Shown here in pieces: positions 34,001 through 46,494 of a stretch of DNA of 64,000 bases. Under the pieces are notes generated by a model. That model did no database searches and was not told the DNA's origin. It saw nothing but the letters and a program-made list of their open reading frames with translations. Source of the DNA: Ampelomyces quisqualis (taxonomy: Eukaryota > Ascomycota > Dothideomycetes > Pleosporales > Phaeosphaeriaceae). The first letter of the stretch is position 1, and each line of letters begins with the position of its first letter. The stretch lies in assembly GCA_018398575.1 (NCBI GenBank), contig JAGTXZ010000021.1:1488001-1552000 (forward strand). Reading direction: 5' to 3'. Made by a program: the position numbers and the translations under genes.

Positions 34001-35181
34001 CCGAGTGTCGCGGGGTCAGGACATTGCCTTTGTGACTGGTATCGATATTAAGAGTTGAATAGGAAATCTACTAGAACAGTTCCACACGGGGGAACGATTT
34101 GCATCGGCAGGTGGTCGGTTGACCAAACGGGAAGAATACCAGGCATACTTTCTTTTCGGTGTTGTCATTGTAAAACTACCGCTTATCTACGGGGAAAGAA
34201 GACGTAGATTTCCCCTCCGGCTCCACCTCTATCAGAATATTACAGCAGGCGAGATAGGAATGCCTGGACTCAACAGTTCAACACCGTAGCCTTGCCAGAG
34301 TGGGTACGCTTACCCCACTACGTCAATGAAAAAGCCACAACTGATCTCCTGTAACCTGGAGAGCAAGGCAACCTTCGAAGTTCGAACTTGACGCGTCTGA
34401 ACCCCCCAAGACTTGAACCAATGAAACATGGCGGTCTATCTTGATAAACTATCCTGTACCGCTGTAAACATTGGCGGTAAGATGATTTCAAGGTTGGGGA
34501 AAGGAAGCAAATGGTTGGATGTGTCGAAAACTATGATCAAGAGGGCGCGAAGAGCTGCTACTGTGAAACTGTTGGAACCGGCGCAAGGTAGCACAGTCGA
34601 GAGTGATTGACTGCTGCTTGGGCCCCGAGAGATGCAAATTGGTCCTTTGTCAGCCGGACAGGTGGAACGAGAGAATAATTGTTGGTCGTGGTCTAGACTT
34701 ACGTACATGAAGGTCCCCTCATGATACCACAGCCCAGATGCCGAGACCCCACGTCCACAAAAGAGTCCAGCGCACTACACATCGGACACAAGAACCAGAT
34801 TTTGTCTTGACTTCGACGCGTCGTAAGGTCTACTGATCAGCTTTTGATTAGGGGCCGCCGTCCGGTAGGAAAGCAGCCAAGTTTGCCTTTGAACGTGTCG
34901 CTTGAAAGCTGTACACGTGGGAATATGATATTCTCAGTTGATTAATTGCAATCAAGCCATGCTCAAATTGTCACTGCAGAATGCTGCCAAACACTATCGA
35001 TGTCACCTTCCTCAGTACCCCAGCATCCGGCACTTTGGAGTTGCCGGCAGTTGAGCGAGTCCCATCTTCTTGTGTCGAACAAGAATTGCTGGGCCGCATT
35101 TCAGCAAGTCTTATAATTGACGCGAAATCCAATCCTTCGGTGAGGCACTTACTCCACTCATTCTACAAAGTCATCGTCAGA
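31002..35181. other. 4.2-kb intergenic stretch
   Basis: The largest gap between confident genes outside the left end. It contains the CACGT repeat (31513), G-runs at about 31818 and 31858, and a short CAT repeat at about 32380. Frames such as 34428-34610 are short and unsupported. I see no gene; promoter elements of the glucanase lie at its left end. Confidence 0.45.
31513..31549. repeat. CACGT pentamer repeat
   Basis: Seven perfect CACGT units followed by CA. Read across units it is a run of overlapping CACGTCA/TGACGTG sites, the core of bZIP (CREB/ATF-like) binding sites. It lies about 510 bp upstream of the glucanase start. It may be only a microsatellite. Confidence 0.85.
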
Positions 35182-36601
35182 ATGCTCTGGACAGCATTTC
35201 TCGCATTCGCAGCCATTGCCGAGGCCCGACCATGGTACGAAAAGATGTACAAGCGTCAGGGAGGCACGACCATGTTGCGATTCGGTTGTTCGCAAGTCGT
35301 TATTGACCGTTTGGACCCTCTAGTCAATCCCGGATCCATTCCATCGCCCCACCAGCATCAGATTGTAGGTGTCAACGGCTTCAACGCCTCGATGACCACA
35401 GATGATGTTTCCAAGACTGCATCGTGCACAACATGCGCTTTCAGCAAGGACTTGTGAGCAAATCCCTCCTCTCGATGTACTGCTGCTAATGCTTCTAGCT
35501 CGAACTACTGGACCGCCAACTTATACTTCAAGGCACGGAATGGCACTTATAAACGCGTCAAGCAACTCGGTGCTGCGTGAGTATCCTTCGACCGCACCAT
35601 GTCCAACACTGACCGTTTTTCAGCAACCAGTTCAGCGACAACTTCAGCACCCAGATTGGGGGCGGGATCTTGGTGTACTATGTTTCTGCTGCTCCTGGAA
35701 AAGTCACAGCGTTCAAGCCAGTATGTTCATTTTCTGATTTCGACCGCAGTGAATTATGACACTAATGCTGATGACCAGGGTTTTCGTATGCTCGTCGGTG
35801 ACCCTACTAGGCGCACTGCAGATTCGAAAATGGCCAGGTCAAATTGTTATCGTTGCTACACGGGCCCAAACTTTGGAGGCGATACCGGCGCGCCATGCCA
35901 GGACAGCAAGTAAGTATATACAAAACCCAGTTGATGAGCCGTAGATATGTGACGAAATGAGCTGATTGTATGTGTAGGGTTGATACTCCAGGACTTCCCA
36001 AGGACGCCTGCAAAGGCGGTATTCGTTCAAACATCCTGTTTCCCACATGCTGGGATGGTGTCAATCTTGATAGCCCTAATCATCAGTCGCATATCGGTCC
36101 GTAAGTTCCATGCCGTCTCAAGCTTCATGCTAACCTTGAACTCTAGCCTGGCCCAAGAACGGTCCCGCCAACTTTCTCAGCCTTGGCGGCGACTGTCCCT
36201 CAACCCACCCTGTCCGTATCCCTCAGCTAATGTACGAGGTTGTATGGGACACTACCCCCTTCAATGACAAAAGCTTGTGGCCTGCGGACGGTTCGCAGCC
36301 ATTCTACTTCAGCTACGGTGACAACACCGGCTTCGGGCAGCATGCCGATTACGTTTTTGGCTGGCAAGGAAACGAGCTGCAAATTGGAATGGATGCTACA
36401 AACTGTATGGGCGCAAAGTGCAAGACCATGGCCAATCAGAACATTGCAGCCGCTAAAGCATGTGCTGTCAAGGAAGTTGTGAAGGAAGACAAGGATGCTT
36501 GTAAGCTTTATGCTCTTTCAGTTAAAGCTGTAATTACTAACCTGAAGACAGGGTTGACTGAACTTCCGGGTATGGCCATGCAAATGGAGCAGGCGATCTA
36601 A
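35182..36601 (+). CDS. Secreted DUF1996 protein
   Basis: Seven exons: 35182-35453, 35499-35576, 35624-35720, 35779-35909, 35978-36096, 36147-36500, 36552-36601, giving exactly 366 residues with introns of 45-68 nt. A signal peptide (MLWTAFLAFAAIAEA) is followed by the DUF1996 signature: MLRFGCSQVVIDRLDPLVNP, SPHQHQIVGVNGFNAS, TCAFSKDFSNYWTANLYFKA, NILFPTCWDG, HQSHIAWPKNG, FLSLGGDCPSTHPVRIPQ and GFGQHADYVFGWQG. The fifth donor is GTCCGT, four bases before an apparent GTAAGT; only the former keeps the frame and restores the expected HIA/V-x-P motif. DUF1996 proteins are extracellular and often wall-associated; no activity is established. It begins without a WSC domain. Confidence 0.93.
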
Positions 36602-37384
36602 TTGACATCCGGACAAGGCCTAAGAAGGCTTTAAGATGTGCGCAAGCATATCTGTAGGAGTGTAGAAATCTCGTCTATACATCACGGCTGGTCCGTAGCA
36701 AAATGTCACTCGTTTTGATCAATCTCCTTTGGACAAGCCTTTGACTACCAGTTGTCAGACTGAAGTTCTTGCGATAAACCGCGCTTTGCATTGCGATCAG
36801 CGAAGAAAAAGACAACGGCCGATATCCACCTTGATGCCCAGGTCTTCGGCAACAATCTGAGTGTAGAACTTTTCCGACGGAACAAGACTGAGGTCAAAGT
36901 GACTTCCACGGTATTCAGTAGCGCTGTTGGGTTTGCATCTTCTTTCCTCGTCTATAGCTGCGTACTATGAGCATTTGCCCAGGACTACACAACCGAGTGA
37001 ACTCTTCATACAGGTATAGACATTCGAACGAGTCATAGTGCATGTGGGTAGCTGAAGTTAGTTCATGTATATTCCAGACAAAAGATCAAAGCCCCCCCCC
37101 CCCCCGCATCTGCACGTCTTTTAGCGAAAAGGCATGATACGCCCAAATTGCGTTGGGCCCTGCATTCGGCCACTCATCACTCGGCATACGACTTAATCGA
37201 TCATGGTCAATGCCCACTTCCTATTTACACCAGATTTCACATGGGGTCTTGACCGCAGGATTCTCCCACTGCGCGTCTTTGCTCGAACGCTCGGTCCGTG
37301 GACTACCCAGTTTGAAGCCCGTGTCACTACTTCTACTCCGCTCCATGTTGACTGAGAGGCGACTCTTGCTTCGACTAGCCTCAT
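36602..37384. other. Intergenic, no gene seen
   Basis: Downstream of the DUF1996 gene. A run of 14 C residues lies at 37092-37105. Nothing else was recognised. Confidence 0.4.
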
Positions 37385-38288
37385 TCACTCCTTCGTTGGG
37401 ATCACATGTGCGCCCGTAGCCACGCGATTTGTTGTATTGACGTATGCGGCTCGTGATGCCGCCGAATGTTTGAACCGCGCGTGGGCGGGTGAGCGCAAGC
37501 ATGGAACGCACATGGCTATGAAACCACCGAGTTGTTCGATAACAGACCCCATACCAATCTTTATGCTTTGACTCGTCATGTCATCTGTGCGGCCAAAATG
37601 CACGGCAGTGTTGATCTGCTGAGCACTCTTGGATGAGATTGAAGGTATAATGCGAGGATCCAGTGGGCCATCCATCCTTGTCACATCCCCAAAATCGACG
37701 AAGACTTTCAAGTTCCTCGCTCAGGAAGGCGACTCTTGAGCATACATGGAGCGAGACGCAAGTCATGGTGGTATATGCGGAAGATTCAAGGCCCCACCTG
37801 ACACGAGTTCTGCACCGTGTATTTGAAAGCAGTGGAAGAAACTCATACCATGCTAGAACAACTCTCAAAGGCTCTTTGGTTGCAATGAACAGTCACGCTA
37901 CATTAACCTGCGACTGCGGCACATGATAGAAGCGCTTATACCATTAAGCAAGCTCAGGAAGAGCCAAATGCGAGACGGAGAATGGCTGCATGTGGCTACG
38001 GCTTTCAGCCGGGATATGGAAGAGCTGTGATCATTCATTTGCTATGCACAGTGCTCTGTTCCGTGCAAAACGGTTGTTGCAGTCAGAAACCAGAGATGGT
38101 TGCGATGCTTCGACCCTTTCCTCGTTCCATTTCAGAAACTCAAAAGCGAACTTGACACTCTCGTCATCTTGTCTGGAACTGTCTTTTGTTGATGGGAGAT
38201 TTTCCAACTTCCTGCACGTTCCCTGTCGGTAGACTCTAGTCATCAGCCTAAATGCGCAGTAGGCCGTATCGATCATGCAGGGATGCAT
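37385..38288 (-). pseudogene. Possible decayed gene
   Basis: Protein-like minus-strand blocks occur at 38031-38288 (including SVKFAFEFLKWNEERVEASQ) and at 37385-37711 (including FVDFGDVTRMDGPLDPR and SIKIGMGSVIEQLGGFIAMC), the latter overlapping another open frame. They are separated by frames with stops, and I found no splice path joining them. No family is recognised. It may be an unresolved or broken gene. Confidence 0.2.
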
Positions 38289-38953
38289 GCTCGCTGATTA
38301 GGTCGAGCAATTCACCGACGTTGTTCTCGATATCATTCGTCTAGGTCACTCTACCGGCGTTTCCTCAATCACTATAGCCAAACTCACACCGAGACACAAT
38401 GAAAGCCACATGAGAAGCAATGTGATATCGTTTGCATTGAGGTCTCCGCTGTCGGTATCGCCGATATTAGTCTGATCAAGGCAATCTACAACACGCGTGA
38501 AAGACTCAGATCATTACACCCGCTGATGATGCCATCGAAGTGTTAATGACGCGTTACAAGATAGTCACCTCATTCAAAACATATTCAGCAAGTGGAGGTG
38601 TACTGGAAAACGCGAGCACATTCAGCTGCAGCATGTGCACAGACCAAGAGAAATAGAGGCCGTGTCTCTCTCGCAGACACTATTTTATTGCAGCAATGTT
38701 AATTTGCGCCTGCATACCTGTACGAGCGTACAGATCCCGAAGACCGTAACAACGCCTGCGCCCATTTCTCAGTAACGCCTGTACTAACCTCGTGGGGGCA
38801 GTCCATTTGCCAATCGGACAAGTGAACATACTTTACGCAACAACAACAACGCCCCAGCGATGCCACATCATCAACCGGGAAGTTTGGGAGTTCCTCAAAG
38901 GAGTTCCATGGCAGAAATCTCTTCTGGTCGTCCAGCGCATGCTTTGCGCCCTC

Positions 38954-40412
38954 TTAAGAGCTAGGTGCCATCTGGCCCATCTGAAATGTGCTGCCACCGT
39001 CTGGACCTGGGGTGCCATCGCCGCTGGTCATGCGGCCGCTGAGAGTATTGGACAAAGTTCCGCTCATCTGCCTGTTCATCGAGTTGCCGTTCATTTGACC
39101 ATTCATCTGGCCACCGATAGCGTTACTATTCAGGGGCCCATTCAGGGGCCCGGTGAAGCCGCCATTGTCCATGGGGTCGATGCCGACCTGCGGACCCAGT
39201 TGTGAACTCTCGTCCTCCTCGCCCATGCCGTCGACATCGGGCCAGAAGCGTTCTTCGAGCCAGCAAATCTGCCGGAAGATCTCCTCGCAGCGCACCATTT
39301 CTTCTTTGCCATCGCGTGTAGTGGTGATGTTAGCAAGCTCGTCCACAAGGGCGCGCGTCGCATCGACGAATTTAGAGAAGGCTTGAGAAGTCCAGTTAGG
39401 TATCAGCGCTTGGTGGAGAGCAATGATGTGTGGGTCGGCGGAGGGAGTGGAAAGCGAGGTGCTGAAGGATGATGCGTATTGCCAGGCGGAGCGGTAGCAC
39501 TGTCAGGTGTTAGTCAAGTGCCATGGTTGATGCAATTTGAGGCGACATACGTGCTCGGTGCCCCACAGAACGACCATGCCTTCCAGGAGGCTTGCGCTCG
39601 AGCTGCTGGCGCTGACGAACAGGTCCAGAAGCGCTCTCGTGATTGGTGTGGGCCCCTCTTGCCCAAGCACGAGCCCATATTTGGTTGCGGTGATCTCAAA
39701 GAACTGCATCTCTCGCCGCATGTTGTTGAGGGCCGAGATGAGCAGATCCATGGTCCTGTACATGGGATGGAACTGCGAGTTCTGCGTCTGAGGCAAGCGC
39801 ATCTTGGCCAGCAGCTGCCCCACGAAGCGGATGTAGCCTCTCGAGTAGTGCCCGTCCTGCACGAGCCATTGCGACAACGGGCCTGCAGCCAGCGACCCGC
39901 ACCCCGCGTGCGACAGAAAAGGCTGCTGCGTCGCCTGGGTGAAGGGATGGGAGCACGTGGCGAGAAGGTGTGCCGTCAGGCTCGGGGCTTGGTGTGGCTG
40001 CATGGGCAGGCTCGGGGCGATGGGCTTGCCGTCTCGCCCACGCTTGGTGTTGGGGCCGCGCCGGTGGACTTGCAGGTTCGGGTTCGGGGCCTGGCCGGTC
40101 AGGATCTGGCTGGGTGTCTGCGACATGGCCGGGTCGATGGCCTCGGCATTCTGCTGGGCCAGCTGGGCCATGTGGGCTTGCGCGTCGGGCGAGGCGAGAT
40201 ACGTCTGGCATTCCTGCAGATGCTCAATCTGGCGCGTCGTGTTCTTTGCGCGCACGAAGCCGCAGTGCAGGCAGCGCACTTTGTTGCATTTCGAGGGCGT
40301 GTCTTGGTCTTGGAACTCGGCCTGCAGAGGCGTCAGTAGGCGGCGCGTGTGTGCAGCACGTGGCATGGCTTACAAAGGCTCGCCTGATGTCTGGATTCGC
40401 ATGTCGGCCCAT
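38954..40412 (-). CDS. Zinc-finger protein with TenA/THI-4-like (heme-oxygenase-fold) domain
   Basis: Three exons: 40374-40412, 39551-40321 and 38954-39499, total 451 residues, all phase 0. The 13-codon first exon MGRHANPDIRRAF splices (GTAAGC donor, CTGCAG acceptor) into AEFQDQDTPSKCNKVRCLHC. Residues about 24-50 (CNKVRCLHCGFVRAKNTTRQIEHLQEC) look like a BED-type C2HC finger for DNA binding. Around 150-310, SHPFTQATQQPFLSHAG, LSQWLVQDGHYSRGYIRFVG and the following helices match the TENA/THI-4 pattern. The C-terminus (after 380) is Asn/Gly/Met-rich low complexity (QMNGQMNGNSMNRQM). In fungi such fusions are annotated as transcription regulators; a thiaminase activity is not implied. The tiny first exon would be missed by simple frame finding. 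Confidence 0.8.
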
Positions 40413-40962
40413 GGTGGAGGTCTGCTGCTGCCATGATTAGCACTGCGGAGAGCTCGGCCGTCTGGCTACCACGTCGACTCGCGTCGCGTCTACGCGACCG
40501 GGCGCGAAATGGTGGCCAGAAAGACAGACATGTGCGCCGATGATGGGCTGGGGTTGCGGACGCAGAGGGGTGGAGCTCACTGTAATGTATCGTTGCTGTT
40601 CTGTATCTTTGGCGGCGTCTTGCTGAAGCTGAGATGACCAACGTGCGCCCAATTCAGCTCGAGCCCCAGCGCCGCGCTATCCCTCATCCGTGCAAAGCAA
40701 TACTTTCACGCGGCCGCACAGTTCACCGTGTCCCGACAATCTGCGGCTTGACTTGGTGGTATGGAAGTAAATCGGCTGTCATACTTGAGCAACGATTTCG
40801 ACTTGTTCTCACGTTGCCTCCAAAGAACGTGTACGCGGATTTGGAAAGGCCTTAGTCATCCGTTCTGTACGCTATGCCATTTTCGGCATGGACAACGCCC
40901 GCGAAATGTTTCCCACCGTAACATTCTCCTGCTGTCTTACATCAACACCAACACCCGCAGGA
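40413..40962. other. Intergenic, no gene seen
   Basis: Promoter side of the zinc-finger/TenA-like gene. Short frames only. Confidence 0.4.
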
Positions 40963-41287
40963 TCAAACCTTGATATTCCAAGCTCTTCTAGCCTCGTCGC
41001 ATTTTGCATGAAACTTTTCCGTGATGACCGCGAGTTGCAGAATGCGGACAGTAGCACCAGAGCCCAAATGCCAAAGCAAAGGTTCTATCCGGTCCTCCCC
41101 GTAGACCGCGCTGATACAACAAGACTCGAAAGGTGTTCGGGATCCCAAGTGCTTACTCCATGCTGTCGTTCAACCTGCAATCGTCTTCCTTTCCCTTTTT
41201 GTCTCCTTCCACAACACGGATATTGGCCACTGCATCCAAACCAAGAGCTTGTTCGTTTGCGTTCAAACGGGCTTGTGGTGCAATCAT
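40963..41287 (-). CDS. Candidate two-exon hypothetical protein
   Basis: Exons 41157-41287 and 40963-41110, intron 46 nt (GTAAGC donor, TATCAG acceptor), give 92 residues. The sequence reads well across the junction: ARLNANEQALGLDAVANIRV, EDDCRLNDSM, then AVYGEDRIEPLLWHLGSGAT and KCDEARRAWNIK. No family is recognised, and the low-complexity-free composition is the main argument. It could be the 3' part of a longer decayed gene, as an in-frame stop lies shortly upstream of the ATG. Confidence 0.35.
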
Positions 41288-41693
41288 ACGCGCTTCTTCA
41301 TTGCATTATTTGCGAACATGACACAAGCATGATGACGAGTGGATAATCACGAGCCCGATTTCGAAAATTTGGTGTGCTGTGCAAGATAAACTCCATACCT
41401 GGAGCTACTTCTTAGCGATGCTCCCTTTCTTTCACATGGACCATGGTCAACATGTTTCTTCACATCGCGACGATTGCCACTGAAAAAAGCTTTGCTTGCT
41501 ATTTGAGTTATTTTCAACATGTTCAATAGTCGTCGAGACTAATAAGAGTGGAAAGCACGTTGGTTTCCCAGACGCTCTTTCACTCCTCAAGTCTTGGCAG
41601 CTTGCCCCTCAGCGCAGAAACCCACACTCAATGTCCCTTTCCGCTTAATAACCACCCCAGTCACTTTTCATATGCTCAAAATTGATATAAACC

Positions 41694-43934
41694 ATGGCAA
41701 ACAATCGGAAGCGCAAACCATCGCAGGGCGACGCACCTTGCGAGGCTCCTGTTGCACACAGCCCGTCGATACAAAGAACACCGCGAACACGCGCGCAGCG
41801 ATTCCCAAATTTCGCTGGTACCACAGCTACGAGCTCTGGGTTTGAAGACGTACATCAGCGGAGCATAGATGCTGCGATGGCCGTGGTTGAAGCGCGAAAC
41901 CTGGCTGACCGAGAACAAGCTCAGCAGGTGAGTTTCCGGAGACTATCGAGCCCGGAATTCGACTGAGGCTGATGATATAGACAATTGATCAATCTAGACG
42001 TGCTGCGCTCTCAAGCAATACATATCACGAGCAGCCGTGTAGCTTTCCGCCCTCCTCTTCGTTTCCAAGTCCAGAGCACGGGGTTAGTCGCAAGGTACGT
42101 TGAATTGTGGGTAGCAATTTAATTGCGTGTGAACTAACAACCATAGGGTCATTCACATAGGCAACGAGGAGCAATCTTTGCGCAACAGCCAGGAGGAGCT
42201 TATAGTCAGGGACCTTCGTCCAGCCCGGGAAACGTTACTTCTTCTTTCCTAACCCCCACCCCAAAACGTGGGTTCGCTGAGCAAGTGAGTGATCTGGCTC
42301 ATTCTTCATCGAATTTTCAACCACAAGGTCCACGTGAACAACTTGGTAGCCCCTTCCTATGCGGAAACACTGGTGGTCGTGCCGCTAGATCAACTTACTC
42401 AGGCGGAGCTACATCCCGTGCATATTTTGGCTTAGGCGACCAGTCTCTCAGTTCTCTACGTACAAGTGACGGATCAAGACGGTACGATCAATCGCCTTGG
42501 CTTTCGACCACACCTGGACCATTTGGTGTAGCAAGACAACTGATCACAACACCGCGGCTTCCCACGAATATATCGCAGGGTTTAGAAGGTGGAATGGACA
42601 AGCCGCCACTCACACAAGGCTTTCAAGGTGGAATGAAGATGCCACCAGCCACAGCTTCCTCAAACCTTCCACGAGGCTACCAAGGCGGTATGAACATGCC
42701 ACCTTCGATGAGTGGTTCTGTTCGTCCAAGAGCTTTGTTCGCCGGAGCTCCAACGCCACCACCGTCCCGAAGGTCGAATACAGCATCTCATAGAGTACTT
42801 GGACCAACTCAAGGCCCTCCAGCTCAGGTCCAGCCATGTCTTCCACCTCTAAACCTAGATCAGCGTCACTTCAACGACTCCGGGGAAGCTAGGCAGTACT
42901 TGACACAACCCTACTGGCGCCCGATAACGCAGAGCTACGGTGTCCCGCAAACCGAAGCCGAACGTCTACCGTATGTCAAGAAGATCCACGATGCACTGGT
43001 CGACACCTCCAAGGTCTATGACCGCATGACCTGGGCGCCCGACATGCAACGCTTCCACCCCGCTCACGGAGTGTGGGCCACCGAGCCGCGCTGCATCGAA
43101 GCCATCGCGCACCAGGTCGTCGAAGAATGTGTGGCCATTCACAACCGCGGCGTCACGGGTCTCACGCTCGGTCGACTCCCTTCCCTCCAACAACCAGATC
43201 ATAGCGACCGGATCTTTACGTTTCCTGAGCGCATCCATCTGTTTGCCATGCTCGTTCGCCACTGGAAATTCGCTGCCAATCAGGTCATGGAGTCGAGCTT
43301 GACCACGCAGTACCTCGCGCGTATCTGGACGACTCTCTGGGACCAACCAGAATTCCAGTTCAAGTGGAGGAATTCTTCGCCGGGGGCGCAGCGCCGGGTG
43401 ATAGATGTCGATCCGTACGAGGGCATGCCTGCACAGCCCATCACCGAGGAGGAGAAGGCGCGGTGCATGTTGGAGGCGGAGGATAGCGAGTTCCAGCGTC
43501 AGCAGCGGACTGTACGGCAACAGCGACACCTTGAGGATATGCGGATGCAGCCTTCTGAGGTGATGAAGCGTCCACTGGCTGACTTGCGGAGCCCTGCAAC
43601 TCAGGATGCAACTCATGCTAACAAGCGTCCAAGGCTTGAAGGTTCATCCGCGATCGAGCAACAGCCGCGAGCGGCATGTCAGGAGGGTTCTGGACAGGCC
43701 GCTGAATCTCTTCTTCCGGCCGGAGATCTTGACGGCCTCGACTTTTCTGACGCCTTCAATGTCGATCAAGCTGCGCGGGACGGAGATGCTCAGCGTCAGA
43801 GGGAGCTTGACAGGCTTTTCGAAAGCAGTCCTGTGCAACTCGCTGACGATGACGCTTCGCTTGGAATGACCGGGGCGCAGAATCAAGGGGAGCAGCAGGA
43901 CAAGCCAGCTGGTGATCAAATAGATGATGAGTAG
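41694..43934 (+). CDS. Unknown-family protein, paralogue A of a tandem pair
   Basis: Exons 41694-41927, 41981-42094 and 42147-43934, all phase 0, give 711 residues starting MANNRKRKPSQGD. The N-terminal 340 residues are disordered and rich in Pro, Gly, Ser and Gln, with three GGM-(K/D/N)xPP repeats. The folded part (about 360-530) contains EARQYLTQPYWRP, YVKKIHDALVDTSKVYDRMT, CIEAIAHQVVEECVAIHNRG, FTFPERIHLFAMLVRHWKF and QYLARIWTTLWDQPEFQFKW. The tail is acidic and Gln-rich, with RQRELDRLFESSP. The same block order recurs in the gene at 44755, so the two are diverged duplicates. A GTGAGT at 42285 could be an additional optional donor. No known domain is recognised; disordered ends plus a helical core suggest a nuclear protein, which is inference. 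Confidence 0.75.
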
Positions 43935-44754
43935 AAAAGCTTTATATTGAGCAGGTGGGTTTGGATTCCATTCAGAGCGGAGCTGCGTACAAGTCGTTCT
44001 AGATCTGCTAGCGAAGGAGACAAAGTCGCAACCTTGACTGCGCAAGAGAATGACTCTGAGGCGCCGTTCGCTATCCATAGATGAAGGGAAACTTTCTACA
44101 ACTACACTTTCCTCTTCGTCTTTATCTACCACCTGCAATCATACCCAACCTACTCTAACGCCCCTTGCCATGCTGGTTTGCGGAATTTCGGCAAACACAA
44201 ATACCATCCCAGGATCGGTTTCGCGCCTTAACCTCCATTCCCACCTGCTATTCCACAACAAGCATTGCTTTATGCTCCGGTCTAGAACAAAGTTTCGCTT
44301 GCCTTGCTCATATCTCTCATGACCTATTATTCCTGACAGGAATGAACGTGACACAAAGCGTGTAAGTTGTGCACACCTCTAGACAGAATGTTTGAATGCA
44401 CTTCCGTGGGCTGTGATCTTTCCGATGCCTCCAAAGCCACCATTGCAATGGTGTCAGCGTTGTAAAGCACCACATACTTCACGACACACATAGCCACAAG
44501 CTTGCTCGCAGTCTGTGACTCGCCGTGCTCTTGGAAAAGGGTTTTTCTTAACAAGTAAAGCTACAGTCTTAAGATTACTGTGGATACTTCCCTCCCGCAG
44601 TGACGCCTTGTGACTCTCTTTCACACCCACCTTAAGTGGTTAGCCGCATCGTTATGTCACCATGTAGGATAGGATGCACTCCACACATACTTAGCGATTG
44701 CTGGAAACTTTACGACCGTCAACTCAACCCGCGATTACAGACGCGTGACTGATC
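43935..44754. other. Intergenic between the paralogues
   Basis: No gene seen. A CT-rich tract (44105-44170) and the promoter of the second paralogue lie here. Confidence 0.45.
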
Positions 44755-46494
44755 ATGGCGTATGCAGACCAAGGTAGGAACCGAGATGCTGATTATAGCG
44801 GTGGTTCCTCGATGAATGCGACTACATTTGAGGGAGGCGGAGGTGCAATGGTACCAGCCACGGCGGCTGTAAGTTTTCGACGTCACCTGTCGATATGGTG
44901 GTGGATGCTGACTGTGCAAAGCTCGGGAGTGGAATGACAGGTGCTTCAAGTCCGGCTGCAAATACGATCTACGGCTCCTATGGAGTTGCGCGTCCGGTGC
45001 GCAGAACTGCGCGCATAATCTCAAGAGACGTTTGCTGATACGTGTGTAGATGGGCTATCAGCCTTCGTCGCGGGCTGCGCAGCAGTATAGTCTTCCTCAA
45101 CATACGACTTTTGTTCATCCTACCGGTGTACGTGTTCGCTCCACAGATCTTTCTGTGCATCTCAAACTGATTCGAGATAGGTGGCTGATGGCGCCATTGG
45201 TGCTCCTGGTCAGATTCCTGTCGTGTATCCATACGGCGCATCTGGCCTGCTCGACCCAATGATGAGTATGGGATATGCAAATAGGAAATACGACCACACA
45301 AATACTGTCCAGTCGTACGAAGATGCATCTACCTCCCGCACACCAGGCCTTCTGCGCACGTACATTCCGGCAACACAGAATCACTTGGGAACTCAAACAC
45401 ATGCTTTTCTTAGACAGCCAAGCAGCTCTGGTATGGTCAGGAGCCTTGCATCTGCTGTCAATGTGTCAAAGACGATCCCTCTGATGCAGTCCGCGGTTAT
45501 CTCAGGCCAGCTGCCAGAGATGAAAGTCGGAGATAAGCTTGTGTTTGATACCGTTCGAGCAGCCCAGGAATACTTGCGTCAGCCAAAATTGACGCCGACT
45601 ATGGGTAACACTGGCTGTCCCGTAACTAGCGGCGATGCCATGAACTGCGTCAGGAAGATCTATAACGCATTGATCAGTGTGGATGCCGTATGGGACAAGG
45701 AGGTCCATTCCGAAGACTTCATAAGGTTCCTGGATGGCGGTGCGTGGAGTGACCCAAAGGACTTGCAGGCGGTTACTTTCCACATCTCTGGCACATTGGG
45801 CGGGATGCACAAGGGCCAGCAACAAGGACCGCCACTTCAATTTCCTAACCTTCGAGAACCGATGCCGCAAGATGTTGCCTTCACCTTCCACCAGCGCTTG
45901 CATTGGACTTGCTTCCTCCTAAAACACTACAAGGCGCACGCCAACCGCTTCATGTGCCTAGTTGCAGTGGAGGCGCATGTTGCGAGGATCTGGTCAGTTC
46001 TATCTCGGGAGCGCTCATTCCGGGGCTGGTGGCAGTCTTTGACGAACGAGGAGAAGGCAAAGCATCTCTACGAAGATCCTTACGCTGGCATGACATACCG
46101 CGATTATCCGATGGCACATCCGCTGTCCGACAATACTAGGCCCCTTGTAGCCACGGGCCTTGGGCAGTTGATCGGCTTGGAGTCGCACCCATATCCGACA
46201 CATACACTCCTGGACTCTTCGGGGCTTGCTAGTAAGCGGGCGGCTCTCAATGAGCTCAACACCAAGGTTAACTCTGCGCATGAGGGCTCAAGCGCAAGTG
46301 TGCCCTCTCGAGATGACCCGCAGGGATACTATTTTCCCGAAGCCAGTTATCAAGAGCTTCTTGACCAAATCTCGGCGGAGGCATCCTTCTTGTCGCAGGA
46401 TCTTGGTTTCGCACTGGATGAGGGTGAGCTCGAGAAGATTCTGGATGACCCCACTAGCGAGATCTGGAAGGGAAGAGGAGCTGGATTTGGATAG
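44755..46494 (+). CDS. Unknown-family protein, paralogue B of a tandem pair
   Basis: Exons 44755-44868, 44922-44996, 45050-45127 and 45181-46494, all phase 0, with introns of 53 nt each, give 526 residues starting MAYADQGRNRDADYSGG. The core (about 215-385) parallels paralogue A block by block: AAQEYLRQPKLTPT, CVRKIYNALISVDAVWDKEV, DLQAVTFHISGTLGGMHKG, FTFHQRLHWTCFLLKHYKAH and VEAHVARIWSVLSRERSF. Identity is low but spacing and aromatic positions agree. Downstream of the stop, a frame one base off continues with charged protein-like sequence to 46723, containing REEELDLDRLRKR, reminiscent of the paralogue A tail RQRELDRLF; the present stop may therefore reflect a frameshift or an unseen splice. 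Function unknown. Confidence 0.75.

Noticed and set aside
37092..37105. Run of 14 C, and G-runs near 31818 and 31858
   Set aside because: Simple homopolymers without flanking structure; likely slippage products and prone to sequencing error.
39479..40339. 286-codon plus-strand frame
   Set aside because: Antisense of the zinc-finger/TenA-like gene.
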